Assembly: GCF_026914265.1 (NCBI RefSeq)
Contig: NC_069124.1
Location: forward strand, 89,928,628 to 89,992,627
Direction: 5' to 3'
Origin: Mya arenaria
Lineage: Eukaryota; Mollusca; Bivalvia; Myida; Myidae
Length of the DNA stretch: 64,000 bases
In this document: positions 46,500-58,884 of the stretch, piece after piece
How positions within the stretch are numbered: position 1 is the stretch's first letter
Layout: every line of letters starts with the position of its first letter
Program-made: the position numbers and the translations under genes
The notes under the pieces: model-generated
What the model saw: only the letters and a program-made list of their open reading frames with translations
What the model was told of the DNA's origin: nothing
Databases searched by the model: none

Positions 46500-47175
46500 A
46501 TAAAACAAAGTGAGTCTTTAAAATGGGGTTATCAATGATTACGTAGCCAGCAATTCCCATTATGTAAAAGCGCCAAAATATCCCTAATATTTTTTATCTG
46601 TACACACATCATAGTTTTTGATTGTCAAATGACAGAAAGACATAATAATGCATTAAAGAATAAACGTGTCTTTTGTGCATTGGCAACTCTTTGTTTTAAA
46701 TGTCTTTACCATAAAATTAAATTATTTTGTTTGTATTAAATTTGAGACTTTTTGGTTAAAATACAAAATTATGTCGAATCTTATTTTGAAAACATATAAT
46801 TAGTTCGTTTCACCGCGTCCAATGAAACAGTTCGTGTTTACTTTTATTATATACGTAGAAAAATACACATCGCACATATATGTGTCCGTTTTCCACCCGT
46901 ATGACGCGATACAACGAATTTGTGAGTCAGTTATTGTGTTTTCAGTGATTTAAACTGGTAAGTATTTAATGGGTTATTAGAACGGTGTTTTTTTTCCAGG
47001 AGGTCGTATTCAACGTCCGTATTTTTTCACTCTGTGAAGTTTGAATCTGCCAACAATCGCTCGAGTCGAATACAACACCCCTGATCAAAACACTAGTAAA
47101 CACAAACAAGATGAACGCGCTGAAAGTGTTGTGAGGCTGTAGGCGGGACAACCGCGACGCATTTACTTTTATAAC
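46500..47175. other. spacer, no gene seen
   Basis: AT-rich DNA between two arrays. No exon, RNA gene or repeat was recognised. Confidence 0.45.
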
Positions 47176-47189
47176 ATGTCATGTCAAAA

Positions 47190-47950
47190 AGTAGATCTCA
47201 CGATACCTGATACGGTGCCTGCAGCCTCAAACCTTAAACATGCAGTTGACCTGACGATACCTGATACGGTGCCTGCGGCCTCTAACCTTAAACATGTATT
47301 TGACCAGACGATACCTGATACGGTGCCTGCGGCCTCTAACCGTAAACATGTATTTGACCTGACGATACCTGATACGGTGCCTGCGGCCTCAAACCTTAAA
47401 CATGTATGTGACCTCACGATACCTGATACGGTGCCTGCGGCCTCTAACCGTAAACATGTATTTGACCTCACGATACCTGATACGGTGCCTGCGGCCTCTA
47501 ACCTTAAACATGTATTTGACCTGACGATACCTGATACGGTGCCTGCGGCCTCAAACCTTAAACATGTATTTGACCTCACGATACCTGATACGGTGCCTGC
47601 GGCCTCTAACCTTAAACATGTATTTGACCTGACGATACCTGATACGGTGCCTGCGGCCTCAAACCTTAAACATGTATTTGACCTGATGATACCTGATACG
47701 GTGCCTGCGGCCTCAAACCTTAAACATGTATGTGACCTCACGATACCTGATACGGTGCCTGCGGCCTCTAACCTTAAACATGTATGTGACCTCACGATAC
47801 CTGATACGGTGCCTGCGGCCTCAAACCTTAAACATGTATGTGACCTCACGATACCTGATACGGTGCCTGCGGCCTCAAACCTTAAACATGTATGTGACCT
47901 CACGATACCTGATACGGTGCCTGCGGCCTCAAACCTTAAACATGTATGTG
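47190..47950. repeat. 54-bp minisatellite, about 14 units, open on both strands
   Basis: Units contain ACGATACCTGATACGGTGCC, TGCGGCCTCAAACCTTAAAC and ATGTATTTGACCT. The plus frame 47176-48009 would encode 18-residue repeats (DLTIPDTVPAASNLKHVF). Units differ at a handful of positions, some synonymous (CTC/CTG, TCA/TCT) and some not (CTT/CGT, TTT/TGT). I call it a non-coding minisatellite, because the minus strand is equally open and the tail after the array is not protein-like. Confidence 0.85.
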
Positions 47951-49031
47951 AGAAACGTGCGTTTCAGGGCATCCTTCTTATTTACTCGAACCACTGTGGT
48001 GTTCGGTAACGTAAATTACACCCTATTAGCATATTACTTTCAGAATATGTATTAAAATATTAACATATCTTAGGGTTTTTACTTTTACACTTATAAAGAA
48101 ACTTCCGTCATTAAAACATTAAAAAAAAGCTATAGATAGAATGATCAAACCTTTCGGAATGCTTAAGTTAAGCCATCCATCATTAGGCTGCAAAGATGTG
48201 TTAGTGCAATTTGACATTTTTTGCGTTGATTATTTTTTGGAATAACACCACAATGACGCTACTGTTACATGTATGATATGATATAATATAGTAATGTGAG
48301 GAAATAAAACTAGTTTACTATGATTATATGGCAAATGTTTAGTTAGTTTCTTAATATAATGCCTATATAAAAAACTTCCTGTGAAAACTTTAAAATCATT
48401 AAAACTTAACATTTTGTAACTTTTAAATGAAACTACCAGTAGCATGTTTTTGGTGTATTAATTATGGCTTAATTGAACTAGTGTCTAACCCAGATTTAAA
48501 TTTAGGGTTCATCCCTTTAAATGGCTTAAATACTGCAGGATTAAAGATGGTAAATACTAAAATACTTCGCTTTAAATTGAATAAAACTGATTAAAATGTT
48601 GATGTTTTTCTCATGTAAAGGTGCAAGTGTCCGCCTAGAGGTGTTAAAATAGTTTTTATTCCGCTTCGTGCTGTGTATGGTAAACAAGTATGTCTAGTAT
48701 TGCAATAAAATATTCCCATAATTTATTTAGGCGATGGGTTTTTTACTTGTTTCGAGCCATTTTTAAATATATTTGAACAGAGTAAATAAGTATTAATCAA
48801 TATGTGATCAGTCTACGTGCGCATTCATTTGCAGAGCAAACAATACAGCAGTCTAAACTGGCTATGTACAATCTTCGAGTATTTTTACTTAAACTATGGA
48901 TAATAAGCTTATCCAAGCCAGGGCCAGAGTATGACCATCTGGACAACACTAAACGAATTGAAACACTTACACTAATGCATTATGTGAACTATGAAAGGCT
49001 GTTGGTTCTATGAACACAGAACAGTATACAG
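47951..49031. other. intergenic, no gene seen
   Basis: AT-rich. Short frames at 48230-48445 and 48804-49013 show no features of real genes. Confidence 0.45.
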
Positions 49032-49115
49032 TAGGGATGCAAACGAATGGCAAAATTAATATTCGAATGGTAAGTGGTTTTTTTTTTACAATCGAATATC
49101 TGAATACTCGATTTC
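49032..49115. mobile_element. terminal fragment of the same hAT-like family
   Basis: Begins TAGGGATGCAAACGAATGGC and AAAATTAATATTCGAATGG, matching the right-end TIR and subterminal sequence of the element at 44128-45082. It continues with ATCGAATATCTGAATACTCG. No matching right terminus was found, so it is a truncated copy. Confidence 0.65.
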
Positions 49116-49397
49116 AAGGATGAATATTTTAGAAGTTGTAGAAAACCAAGATAACTGATAGAAAATTGCATGGAGAACCAAGTCAGCCAAAATCACTGAC
49201 TGGAACATCTTGCATAATTATGCTGCAAGTTTCTGGCAAGCATATATAGTTCCTGCATGCAGTCGAAAATTGGATAGGATTTCTCGGCATGAACTTCGAG
49301 ATTGTGTTGGTTCTATGAATTTAATGTTCTTTATTCACCAGTTCGCTCCTGTTTAAAGGTATGACGTCACCATTGCGTCATATGTACTTCCGTTGTG

Positions 49398-49631
49398 TGG
49401 AAAATTCTCAATAAAAAATAATGTTTTTATGACTGATAGACATGTTTTCACATGCTCAATACACTGTAAATAAAACATATCATTATTCCTGAGACTTTTA
49501 TACCTTGAGTATCTATTATTGCTTGATTTATCATTTAGAATAGAGATTTAAGCATAAATTGCTGCCCTATAGTTGAAAGGTCATTTTGGAAGAACTGTCA
49601 TGGCGGACTGTGCAATTTTTAGAGTTTGTTT
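49398..49631 (+). repeat. left arm of a 234-bp inverted repeat pair
   Basis: Nearly the same sequence occurs in reverse complement at 63564-63799. Shared text includes GAACTGTCATGGCGGACTGT, AAAGGTCATTTTGGAAG and TATCTATTATTGCTTGATTT. The two arms bracket the visible DUOX exons at 14 kb spacing. Confidence 0.8.
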
Positions 49632-50192
49632 TTCAAGTGGAGAGATTTTTCTTAGGAATAACTTGACCCCCCCTTTTTATTGGCTTAAAAGGTAATTTAA
49701 AGCTTGTACTTTAAGAATATATATGTGTATCATGGTCTTCATTCGCTCGAAATGCCTTTAAATGTTGTCTAAAAATAATCATTTCACATTAAATTATAGA
49801 GGAATTGAAAATGGTGGTGTGTAACCTTAACCAACATTGCATTTTCCCAAGACTTTAGTATGTGTTCCATTCATTTTCTGTAATCATGCATTTCTTTATC
49901 ATGAATGCATATATGTTAAGCACTTAAATCACATATCGATTTGCTCCATATCCAATTCCGCTTCTTTGTTGTCTCTTAAACAAAAACTCGTTGTTTATCA
50001 GCAAGCGTACGAGAAGCACGCCGACAAGACAGAAGGTTGGCCAAGTGTCAATGCGATTTTACGGGAAGGCGGTCTGGTCACCCGGGCGAATTTTACTTCC
50101 TCTTCGGGAAACCGTATATAAATGGAACTGTAACTGGGTGTTTAACTAAAAGTGAAATGACCGGAGAGTAACATATAAATACGTGCAAGAAA

Positions 50193-53100
50193 ATGTCAAT
50201 GTATATATTACTCGGATTATTTGTTTTTCTTCGATTGAAAGGTAACTAAAATTTGTAAACATTAATACTAAAAATAAACCAATGGTTATACAAAATTAAA
50301 ATTATAATAATTAATATTTGTGTTGTTATTATTATTTTTATTATTATATAATAAATGTATTTAGTGAAAATTTTAATAGAATATTTGAGCATCGCCACAT
50401 GAATGATTAGAAATGCATTGATACATTTAGAAAAAAATATCGAATAATGTTTTTTTTTCGGAGTTGGTTTCCCGTCCATTTTTTTCAGAACATAATTCGG
50501 AAATGAGTGGCAGGAATCCTTGAATTTTTGAGTCCTTGAATAGTTGAGTCCATGAATAGTTGAGTCCTTGAATAGTTGAGTCCTTGAAAATTGAAGTCCT
50601 TGAACATTTGAGTCCTAGAACATTTGAATCATGGAACATTTGAGTACTTGAACTTTGATGTCCTTGAATATTATAGTCCATAAACATTTGAGTCCTTAAA
50701 CATTTGATTATTATGTAGAAAATTCAGCGGCGTTTTGCAAAATAAAATCAATTGAACGCATTTTTCTACGCTAACATTTACATATTTCACGCGTGAATGG
50801 GTGGTTATGGACCGCGTAGTTTGAGAAAGTGTTTGTACCTTTTTATCCAGCCCAGTTTTCTTGTTTAAATACCTTTTTCGATTATGAATATTAAATATAG
50901 CGCCCTGCCTGTTAAAATTCCCCATATGTATTCGTTTACGATGAGGGACTATTATAATTTACACAATAGCAGTCACGATATTCCAATTCTAGCTTGTATT
51001 CAAGTGCCAACACATATATCATGATTGACAGATTGCAAATTAACAAAGCACTCAGCTCATTTGGAGCAGGTTTCATGCAGAAATAAAATCAAAGCAGGTG
51101 AAGTTGGCGCCATCGAGGGGCCTTGGTCTCAGTCATGTCTGGAAACAGCTAGCGTTACCTTATGGCCTCGGTCATGTCAGGAAAAAGCTAGCGCGACCCT
51201 GTGGACTAGGTCATGTCAAGGAAGAGCTAGCGTGGCGCTGTGGCCTCGGTCATGTCAGGGAAAAGCTAGCGCGACCCTGTGGACTAGGTCATGTCAGGGA
51301 ACAGCTAGCGTGGCGCTGTGGCCTCGGTCATGTCAGAGAAAAGCTAGCGCGACCCTGTGGACTATGTCATGTCAGGGAACAGCTAGCGTGGCGCTGTGGC
51401 CTCGGTCATGTCAGGGAACAGCCGACGCTGTGGTCTCGGTCATGTCAGGGAACAGCCGGCGCTGTTGTCTCGGTCATGTCAGGGAACAGCTAGCGCGGCG
51501 CTTAGGTCTCGGCCATGTCAGGGAACAGCCGGCGCTGTGGTCTCGATCATGTCAGAGAACAGCTAGCGTGGCGCTGTGGCCTCGGTCATGTCAGGGAACA
51601 GCCGGCGCTGTGGTCTCGGTCATGTCAGGGAACAGCCGGCGCTGTGCACTCGGTCATGTCAGGGAACAGCTAGCGCGGCGCTGTGGTCTTGGTCATGTCA
51701 GGAAACAGCAAGCCTGACCTTTTTTATAATAACTAATTTTCATAATGTTTAATAATGTTTGCTTTTCCGTTGAAACAGTTATGAGAGTTATTAGACATGT
51801 TCCATGTAAAATATATCTGCAGCGATGTTCAGTTTGCCCGGTATCAAGCGAGCTGCAATAGGATGCTTATATACGTATTAACATAGTCAGCTGAAATATA
51901 AATGTTACTCAGAGCGTGACAGCAATTTTGCTGGCTCGATATAAACCCCAGTGGCGTTAACTTCCTTAAAATCATCTCAACAGAAATTTGTCTTGTTGTA
52001 TTAGGTTACGAAATATTTGACATTATTGAAATAAACCCCGACCGTCACGCAATTTATTGAAACACCTTACCCAGCCACTCGCTATACTTCGGATCACAGC
52101 CTGTGTTCATTTGAAATAGGTTCCTTTTCAATATGGAACATATGCGGTACCAACATTAAACATTTCAAAATTATACACGATTTGACAGACAGAAGATATT
52201 CTTATGATTTAAAAAAACAAACATACTTGACCAAAATTAGCGACTGTGTTGTGTTTCGAGCCTACACTGCTAAATTCTAGGTCCTCTGCTGTACGGACTG
52301 AGCTACCCGGACTGTGAGAAATACTGCATAAATGATTTATATTAAACTTAAATCTCGCTAAAATCTAACTGCATCACCAATAACTTAATATGTACGTCAA
52401 GTTAGCGGCCAAGTTAGCGGCCTAGCGTTGTGGAGTTAGCGGCCAAGTTAGCGGCCTAGCGGTGTGAAGTAAGCGGCCAGGTTATAAAGAAATGATCAAA
52501 ACAGACAATGACGTCTCAATTAGAAAATCTAGACCATTTGGAACCTTACGTCACAGTTATTGTTTATATTTGCTTTACTAGACCGTTTCTTCTTCGTCTT
52601 CTTCTTCTTCTTCTTCTTCTTCTTCTTCTTCTTCTTCTTCTTCTTCTTCTTCTTCTTCTTCTTCTTCTTCTTCGTGTTTTTGCTTTTGACTGAATATAAT
52701 TTTGGCTGCCGTTGTCGTCAGAAGCTTTGTCAAATGATTGACTTAGAATTCTTACGGCGATCCCATTGTTGGATACGTGTGCCGTTCAACTCCGTACACT
52801 GTCATGACAAATTAAACATATCGTGTCATTAACAGTTTATTTGAAACAAGCCTTCCACTTCAAAGGAAATATTACAAATAACAAGTGTTTGTATATGGGT
52901 TGACATTCGCAATGAAAGTATAATTTGATGATGTCATTGCCATGTCGGTGAATACCCAAGGCAAGCTACCAATAGCTATCCTAACGCGGCTTCCTGGTGC
53001 GCTAGCCCGACATTCCGGGTAGTAACCGCACACGAGTTTTGGCACTACCAAACATGACAAGTCCAATTGATGATAGTTCATTGAATTTGCTTCTATAATT

Positions 53101-55799
53101 ATTTTAAGTACATGTATATCGAATATGTTTACAAAACCGTTGTTCAGCGTTTAAAACATTCTGTATCTTAACAATGTATATATCTTTTATCTGTTTCGCA
53201 ATTATATTTAACAATATAGATACACAAAGGTATTTGAGATAATTTGCTATCTTGAAATAGTCTGATTATCTGATTGTTTGTATAAGAGGACCAGGGTTGG
53301 TGCACATAGTATTGCCGTCTTTTGTGTGAAGCTGCCGGTGATGGAAATTGTGCTTTTCTGCATGTAATGAGACTGTATTTAATTATGATGTGGTTTGTAA
53401 GGTACAAGAAGTTTTTGAAGAGTGCAATGTTTCAAGATTGTGCATCTAATGGAATAGATCTGAGGTTCGATCGGCAGTGAATGAAGCTAAATTTTGCACT
53501 TTTGGGGTTCTATGCGTACATGACAGCTAGTGAAATAGATAATAAAAACATGCGTTATTTCATTTCATAATACCCCCCCCCCCCGAAACTGCTGGTACAT
53601 GCCCAGTAGCCACAAATGATAACGAAGACCCTGTTACAATGCACAATGTTAAGGACTGGCACAAATACAAGCTTTCACCCACAGGTGATCGTCACATTGC
53701 CTGGATACAGTAATACATACTTCTTTAATATTTTTTTTTATTTTTAAATATATTAAAAATTTTAATATATTGGTTTTTTTGTTGTTGTTTTTTAATTTAT
53801 TTATATCGGTTAACATAGTGAAAACATGTCATTTAAAAAAAATTATTCCACAATTTTTCATAAAAGAAAATTAGTATAATATATAAATAAATATAAGGTG
53901 AACATGTGCAAAAATTCATCAATTCCAAACGGACCTAATCAATAGAGCATAGTTCCTAAAATAATTGAGATAATCTAATATTTTTTACTGTTCTGATAAG
54001 GTAACTAAAGATTCCCATTTACAAGAAAAATATAACTTTAATGCTAGTAAGATTGACCTTTCCAATTCAACCATCTGTTTGTACATTATCATCCATATAG
54101 GTTTAAACTTTAAGGAAGCGAAATGTTTTTATAATATTGACCACTGATCTCCTGAAATGGCGGCCATTTCAAACCTTATCTTGGATTTGTCTTTCTTGTT
54201 GTAATTCAGATGTCACGGTGTTACAGCACTGATCAAGATCATTTATTTATCACAGGGGTGCACACTTTTTTAACATTTTTCTATGTAGGCTCCCTGAATA
54301 CTTGAAGCTTTAAAGGGGCTAGACACCAGATTATACAATTGCAAGAACAAGAATTGTCAAAAACTTACATAAAATTAACATCTTTGTGCACAACGCATTG
54401 AATCTTATCTCTTCGCTTACAACAAAAGTTTTTGAGCATTTTTGCATTTCGAAATTTACTTGGGGGTTGTCTTACACATAAATCCCAGTAAGTTTAAAAA
54501 TAGCGTCAGTTTATTTATCTGTACTCATAAACATATATGATTTTAAACTGGGAAACCATTATGCGCTATTTTTTAAACGGGAAATCAAAAATGAGACACC
54601 AACATGATTGTTGTGTTAATTATTTAACCATGTATAAAAGTGATGTTTTATCGGCCTCCCCACTAGCTCCCATTGACACTTCTATGCTTGTTTTGACGAA
54701 ATACTGTATTTGCTGATTTTTTCGACCACCTGGTATCTATCCCCTTTAACTAGCATACCATATATGAAAAAAAATAGATATAAAAAAACTTCGAGGAATA
54801 TTCAAATTAAGGCGATTGCATTTTGCCGTTGTTAGCTTTAGGAAAACAACGGTAGCACAGTAGTAATATATTTTAAAACTTGATTATCTTGTGTTCGTTA
54901 TGTGATTCATTGTTAACACCAGGGGCGATGAAGAGCCGTTAGGAGCCCATACATTTGAGGGGTTGTGAAATGACCTTAAACGTAGTTACCCCTAACTAGC
55001 AGCTGTGGTCATTACTGATAATGATTCTGCAAGTGATTGGTAAAGTTCATTGCCAACCGAAGTTGGTCACTTGGTTTCTCTTGAAAAGGGTATATTTTAT
55101 GTGATATAGGTGTTAATCCTGCATACATTATGTACATGTTGCGTGTGTTGTAGGTGTTCAAAGCGAGGAGGCGGAGTTTGAGCTGCATCCCCAGGATGGC
55201 TGGTTCAACAATCTCATCCACCCAGATTGGGGCGCAATAGGTACACCATTTACTAGAAGGTCTGGTATCCAGACACAGTCTGGTACCCAGCGTACGTGAA
55301 CAGAAATGCTAGAAATTCTCTGAAAAGCCGAACGTCTACACAATTTGTATTGTCCATTCAACGTTTTGAAAGATTATCTAGAATAAGACCAAATATTCAC
55401 TTTTTTGGTGATAAGTCAAAACGAGTTATTGATTAACTTTCCTTGACCAACACAGAATTTCCATTGTAACAGTCTTCAGAATGTTCGCTTAATAGCATTA
55501 ACCATCATCCACATGCATGTTTTTCCGGTGAAAATGGCCAAACATTACGTAACTTTATACAAAATTACTTTATACTTGTAAGTGAAAATGTTTGTTTGTA
55601 ATGGCGATACTAGACGTCAGCTTCTTGGTCGTTTCAGATGGACACCTGTTACGGAAGAGCCCTGTGGCGTACAGTGACGGTGTGTACATGCCTTCTGGCA
55701 AAGACCGCCCAAACCCTTTCGAGATCAGCAAAGAGGGTCACTGGGGTCCCGGGGGCCTCGGATCTCTCAGGAACAGGACCGCATTCCTCGTCTATTTCG
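50193..55799 (+). CDS. DUOX: dual oxidase (DUOX), first three coding exons (3' end outside window)
   Basis: Exons 50193-50241, 55154-55240 and 55638-55799, all junctions phase 1 with good GT-AG sites. Exon 1 encodes MSMYILLGLFVFLRLKG, a hydrophobic signal peptide. Exons 2-3 give EAEFELHPQDGWFNNLIHPD, WGAI, then DGHLLRKSPVAYSDGVYMPS, GKDRPNP and GPGGLGSLRNRTAFLVYFG. This matches the start of the DUOX peroxidase-like ectodomain (DGW-x-NNL-x-HPDWG, then Y-x-DGVY, then RP-x-P, then NRTA-x-x-x-FFG), with one N-glycosylation site at NRT. DUOX is a membrane NADPH oxidase releasing H2O2 for mucosal defence and matrix cross-linking. The rest (peroxidase core, EF hands, oxidase) should lie beyond the right edge; the next intron is at least 8.2 kb. 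Other heme peroxidases are possible but fit less well. Upstream 5' UTR boundaries are unknown. Confidence 0.82.
50514..50710. repeat. ~16-bp tandem repeat, GAGTCCTTGAATAGTT
   Basis: About a dozen variable copies of GAGTCCTTGAATAGTT/GAGTCCTTGAACATTT in DUOX intron 1. Non-coding. Confidence 0.8.
51125..51715. repeat. 39/34-bp minisatellite with GCTAGC core
   Basis: Units begin CATGTCAGGGAACAGCTAGC followed by GTGGCGCTGTGGCCTCGGT. A shorter form has CAGCCGGCGCTGTGGTCTC. The region is clearly GC-rich against an AT-rich background. Open frames are artefacts. Located in DUOX intron 1. Confidence 0.88.
52247..52318 (-). repeat. tRNA-derived SINE head or tRNA pseudogene
   Basis: On the minus strand, GTAGCTCAGTCCGTACAGCA resembles a D-arm/A box and GGCTCGAAACAC a weak B box, about 35 bases apart. 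There is no closed acceptor stem, so it is not called as a tRNA gene. Confidence 0.45.
52597..52673. repeat. (TTC)n microsatellite
   Basis: An uninterrupted run of about 25 TTC/CTT triplets, ending TTCTTCG. Frames of poly-Leu or poly-Phe across it are artefacts. Pure GAA/TTC runs can form triplex DNA. Confidence 0.95.
54310..54749. mobile_element. 440-bp MITE-like element
   Basis: Left end TTAAAGGGGCTAGACACCAG, right end CTGGTATCTATCCCCTTTAA: an imperfect terminal inverted repeat of about 20 bp. No coding capacity. It sits in DUOX intron 1, about 400 bases upstream of exon 2. Confidence 0.65.
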
Positions 55800-55991
55800 G
55801 TAAAACAGCACATACACATACATCAGTAACACTATGGGATATGGGTTTATTTGTAAAGTGAAAAATGGTTAAAAACAACCAAACAAATTGTTTTTCGTCT
55901 CCTCATGCATACATAAATCACCATAAGAGAATGAACCGAATACTTGTCAATACCATTATAATGCAATTTATCGGGGATAATTTTGAATTAT

Positions 55992-58080
55992 TATCGATTT
56001 CGTTGTTATGTTATCTACCCTGGTATATCCTGAATTCTTGACGATATCGTTGTAATGTTATCTACCCTGGTATATCCTGAATTATTGTCGATATCGTTGT
56101 AATGTTATCTACCCTGGTATATCCTGAATTCTTGTCTATATCGTTGTAATGTTATCTATCCTGGTATATCCTTAATTCTTGTCGATATCGTTGTAATGTT
56201 ATCTACCCTGGTATATCCTTAATTCTTATCGATATCGTTGTAATGTTATCTACCCTGGTATATCCTGAATTCTTGTCGATATCGTTGTAATGTTATCTAC
56301 CCTGATATATCCTGAATTATTGTCTATATCGTTGTAATGTGCTCTACCCTGGTATATCCTGAATTCTTGTCGATATCGTTTTACTGTTATCTGCCCTGGT
56401 ATATCCTGAATTCTTGTCGATATCGTTGTAATGTTATCTACCCTGGTATATCCTGAATACTTGTCGATATCGTTGTAATGTTATCTGCCCTGGTATATCC
56501 TGAATTCTTGTCGATATCGTTTTACTGTTATCTGCCCTGGTATATCCTGAATTCTTGTCGATATCGTTGTAATGTTATCTACCCTGGTATATCCTGAATA
56601 CTTGTCGATATCGTTGTAATGTTATCTGCCCTGGTATATCCTGAATTCTTGTCGATATCGTTGTAATGTTATCTGCCCTGGTATATCCTGAATTCTTGTC
56701 GATATCGTTGTAATGTTATCTACCCTGGTATATCCTGAATTCTTGTCGATATCGTTGTTATGTTATCTACCCTGGTATATCCTGAATTCTTGTCGATATC
56801 GTTGTAATGTTATCTACCCTGGTATATCCTGAATACTTGTCGATATCGTTGTAATGTTATCTGCCCTGGTATATCCTGAATTCTTGTCGATATCGTTGTA
56901 ATGTTATCTACCCTGGTATATCCTGAATTCTTATCGATATCGTTGTAATGTTATCTACCCTGGTATATCCTGAATTCTTGTCGATATCGTTGTAATGTGC
57001 TCTACCCTGATATATCTTGAATTCTTGTCGATATCGTTGTAATGTGCTCTACTCTGGTATATCCTGAATTCTTGTCGATATCGTTGTAATGTTATCTGCC
57101 CTGGTATATCCTGAATTCTTGTCGATATCGTTGCAATGTTATCTACCCTGGTATATCCTGAATTCTTGTCGATATCGTTGTAATGTTATCTGCCCTGGTA
57201 TATCCTGAATTCTTGTCGATATCGTTGTAATGTTATCTGCCCTGGTATATCCTGAATTCTTGTCGATATCGTTGTAATGTTATCTGCCCTGGTATATCCT
57301 GAATTCTTGTCGATATCGTTGTACTGTTATCTGCCCTGGTATATCCTGAATTCTTGTCGATATCGTTGTAATGTTATCTGCCCTGGTATATCCTGAATTC
57401 TTGTCGATATCGTTGTACTGTTATCTGCCCTGGTATATCCTGAATTCTTGTCGATATCGTTGTAATGTTATCTGCCCTGGTATATCCTGAATTCTTGTCG
57501 ATATCGTTGTACTGTTATCTGCCCTGGTATATCCTGAATTCTTGTAGATATCGTTGTAATGTTATCTACCCTGGTATATCCTTAATTCTTGAATGTCGAT
57601 ATCGTTGTAATGTTATCTACCCTGATATATCCTGAATTATTGTCTATATCGTTGTAATGTGCTCTACTCTGGTATATCCTGAATTCTTGTCGATATCGTT
57701 TTACTGTTATCTGCCCTGGTATATCCTGAATTCTTGTCGATATCGTTGTAATGTTATCTACCCTGGTATATCCTGAATTCTTGTCGATATCGTTGTAAAG
57801 TTATCTGCCATGGTATATCCTGAATTCTTGTCGATATCGTTGTACTGTTATCTGCCCTGGTATATCCTGAATTCTTGTCGATATCGTTGTAATGTTATCT
57901 GCCCTGGTATATCCTGAATTCTTGTCGATATCGTTGTACTGTTATCTGCCCTGGTATATCCTGAATTCTTGTAGATATCGTTGTAATGTTATCTACCCTG
58001 GTATATCCTTAATTCTTGAATGTCTATATCGTTGTAATGTTATATATCCTGTTATATCCTAAATTCTTGTCGATATCGTT
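55992..58080. repeat. 47-bp minisatellite, about 44 units
   Basis: Each unit holds GTCGATATCGTTGTAATGTT, ATCTACCCTGGTATATCC and TGAATTCTT. Each carries the 8-bp palindrome CGATATCG. Variants (TAC/TGC before CCTGG, AATG/ACTG) are distributed in blocks, indicating duplication of several units at once. Located in DUOX intron 3. Confidence 0.95.
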
Positions 58081-58084
58081 TTTA

Positions 58085-58880
58085 TTTTATCTTAGAGATG
58101 TATAGATGTCATAATACATAGATGCACACAACACTTACCACACAATACAAGCGTTCAAGCCCTTATAGCCTATGCAACTAACCCTGTTAACATATTTTGG
58201 GCATTCAAGGCTCAACTAATGAGGTCAACCTCCAAATCTAGCTCAAAAGCCGGAACTTGGAGCTGAACCAAGTATCGCAAACTGTGAACATGTAAATAAT
58301 GCCACTTGTCGCTAACAAATGCTTCTTATGTGACGGCACATGAGAATACCTAACCATATGCCACATCCATTGGCATTCGGCCGTGATTTCTCATCGATGA
58401 ATTCATTTTAGTCTTCAAGAAAAGGAAAGCTTTCTTATAGTAAGAGTTGCAAGGTTTTGGACCGCTTGTTTAACTTCACATTAAAATTGTGCACCATATT
58501 TCGTTATCGACGTTACAATGATATATCCGCAAGTCATCCTAGCCTCACAACAGCAAAAGAAGTAGCAATTTTATAATGCTTTACAAAATTGTAAATTGGA
58601 TTCATATTCTACAATGGAATGTGACTTTTGTGACCGAAATAGTTATTTCTACACGAATTAGCGAATATTCGTAAACATTTGGCCCTTTTCCACAAAAGAA
58701 CACACTTTTTACAATATGTTGATCATTTTCTGTAAATGATCACTTACTTCACATCTTTATTTGATGGAAATGTAATTCGCACGACTACTTTTGAGTGTTT
58801 AATTTATTGACACGGCTATCCATAGCACGTCAAACTTAATTTATCTATTGTAGTTGTTGATTGCGTCTCATCATCAAACC
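58085..58880. other. intron spacer, no exon found
   Basis: Searched for the next DUOX exon without success. Unremarkable AT-rich DNA. Confidence 0.4.
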
Positions 58881-58884
58881 GTAG

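Noticed and set aside
45354..46538. Cys-rich and Thr/His-rich frames on both strands
   Set aside because: They come from the CATACAAACATACAGCA array; the apparent cysteine pattern is periodic DNA, not a toxin or defensin.
52508..52832. Poly-Leu/poly-Phe frame
   Set aside because: Translation of a (TTC)n microsatellite.
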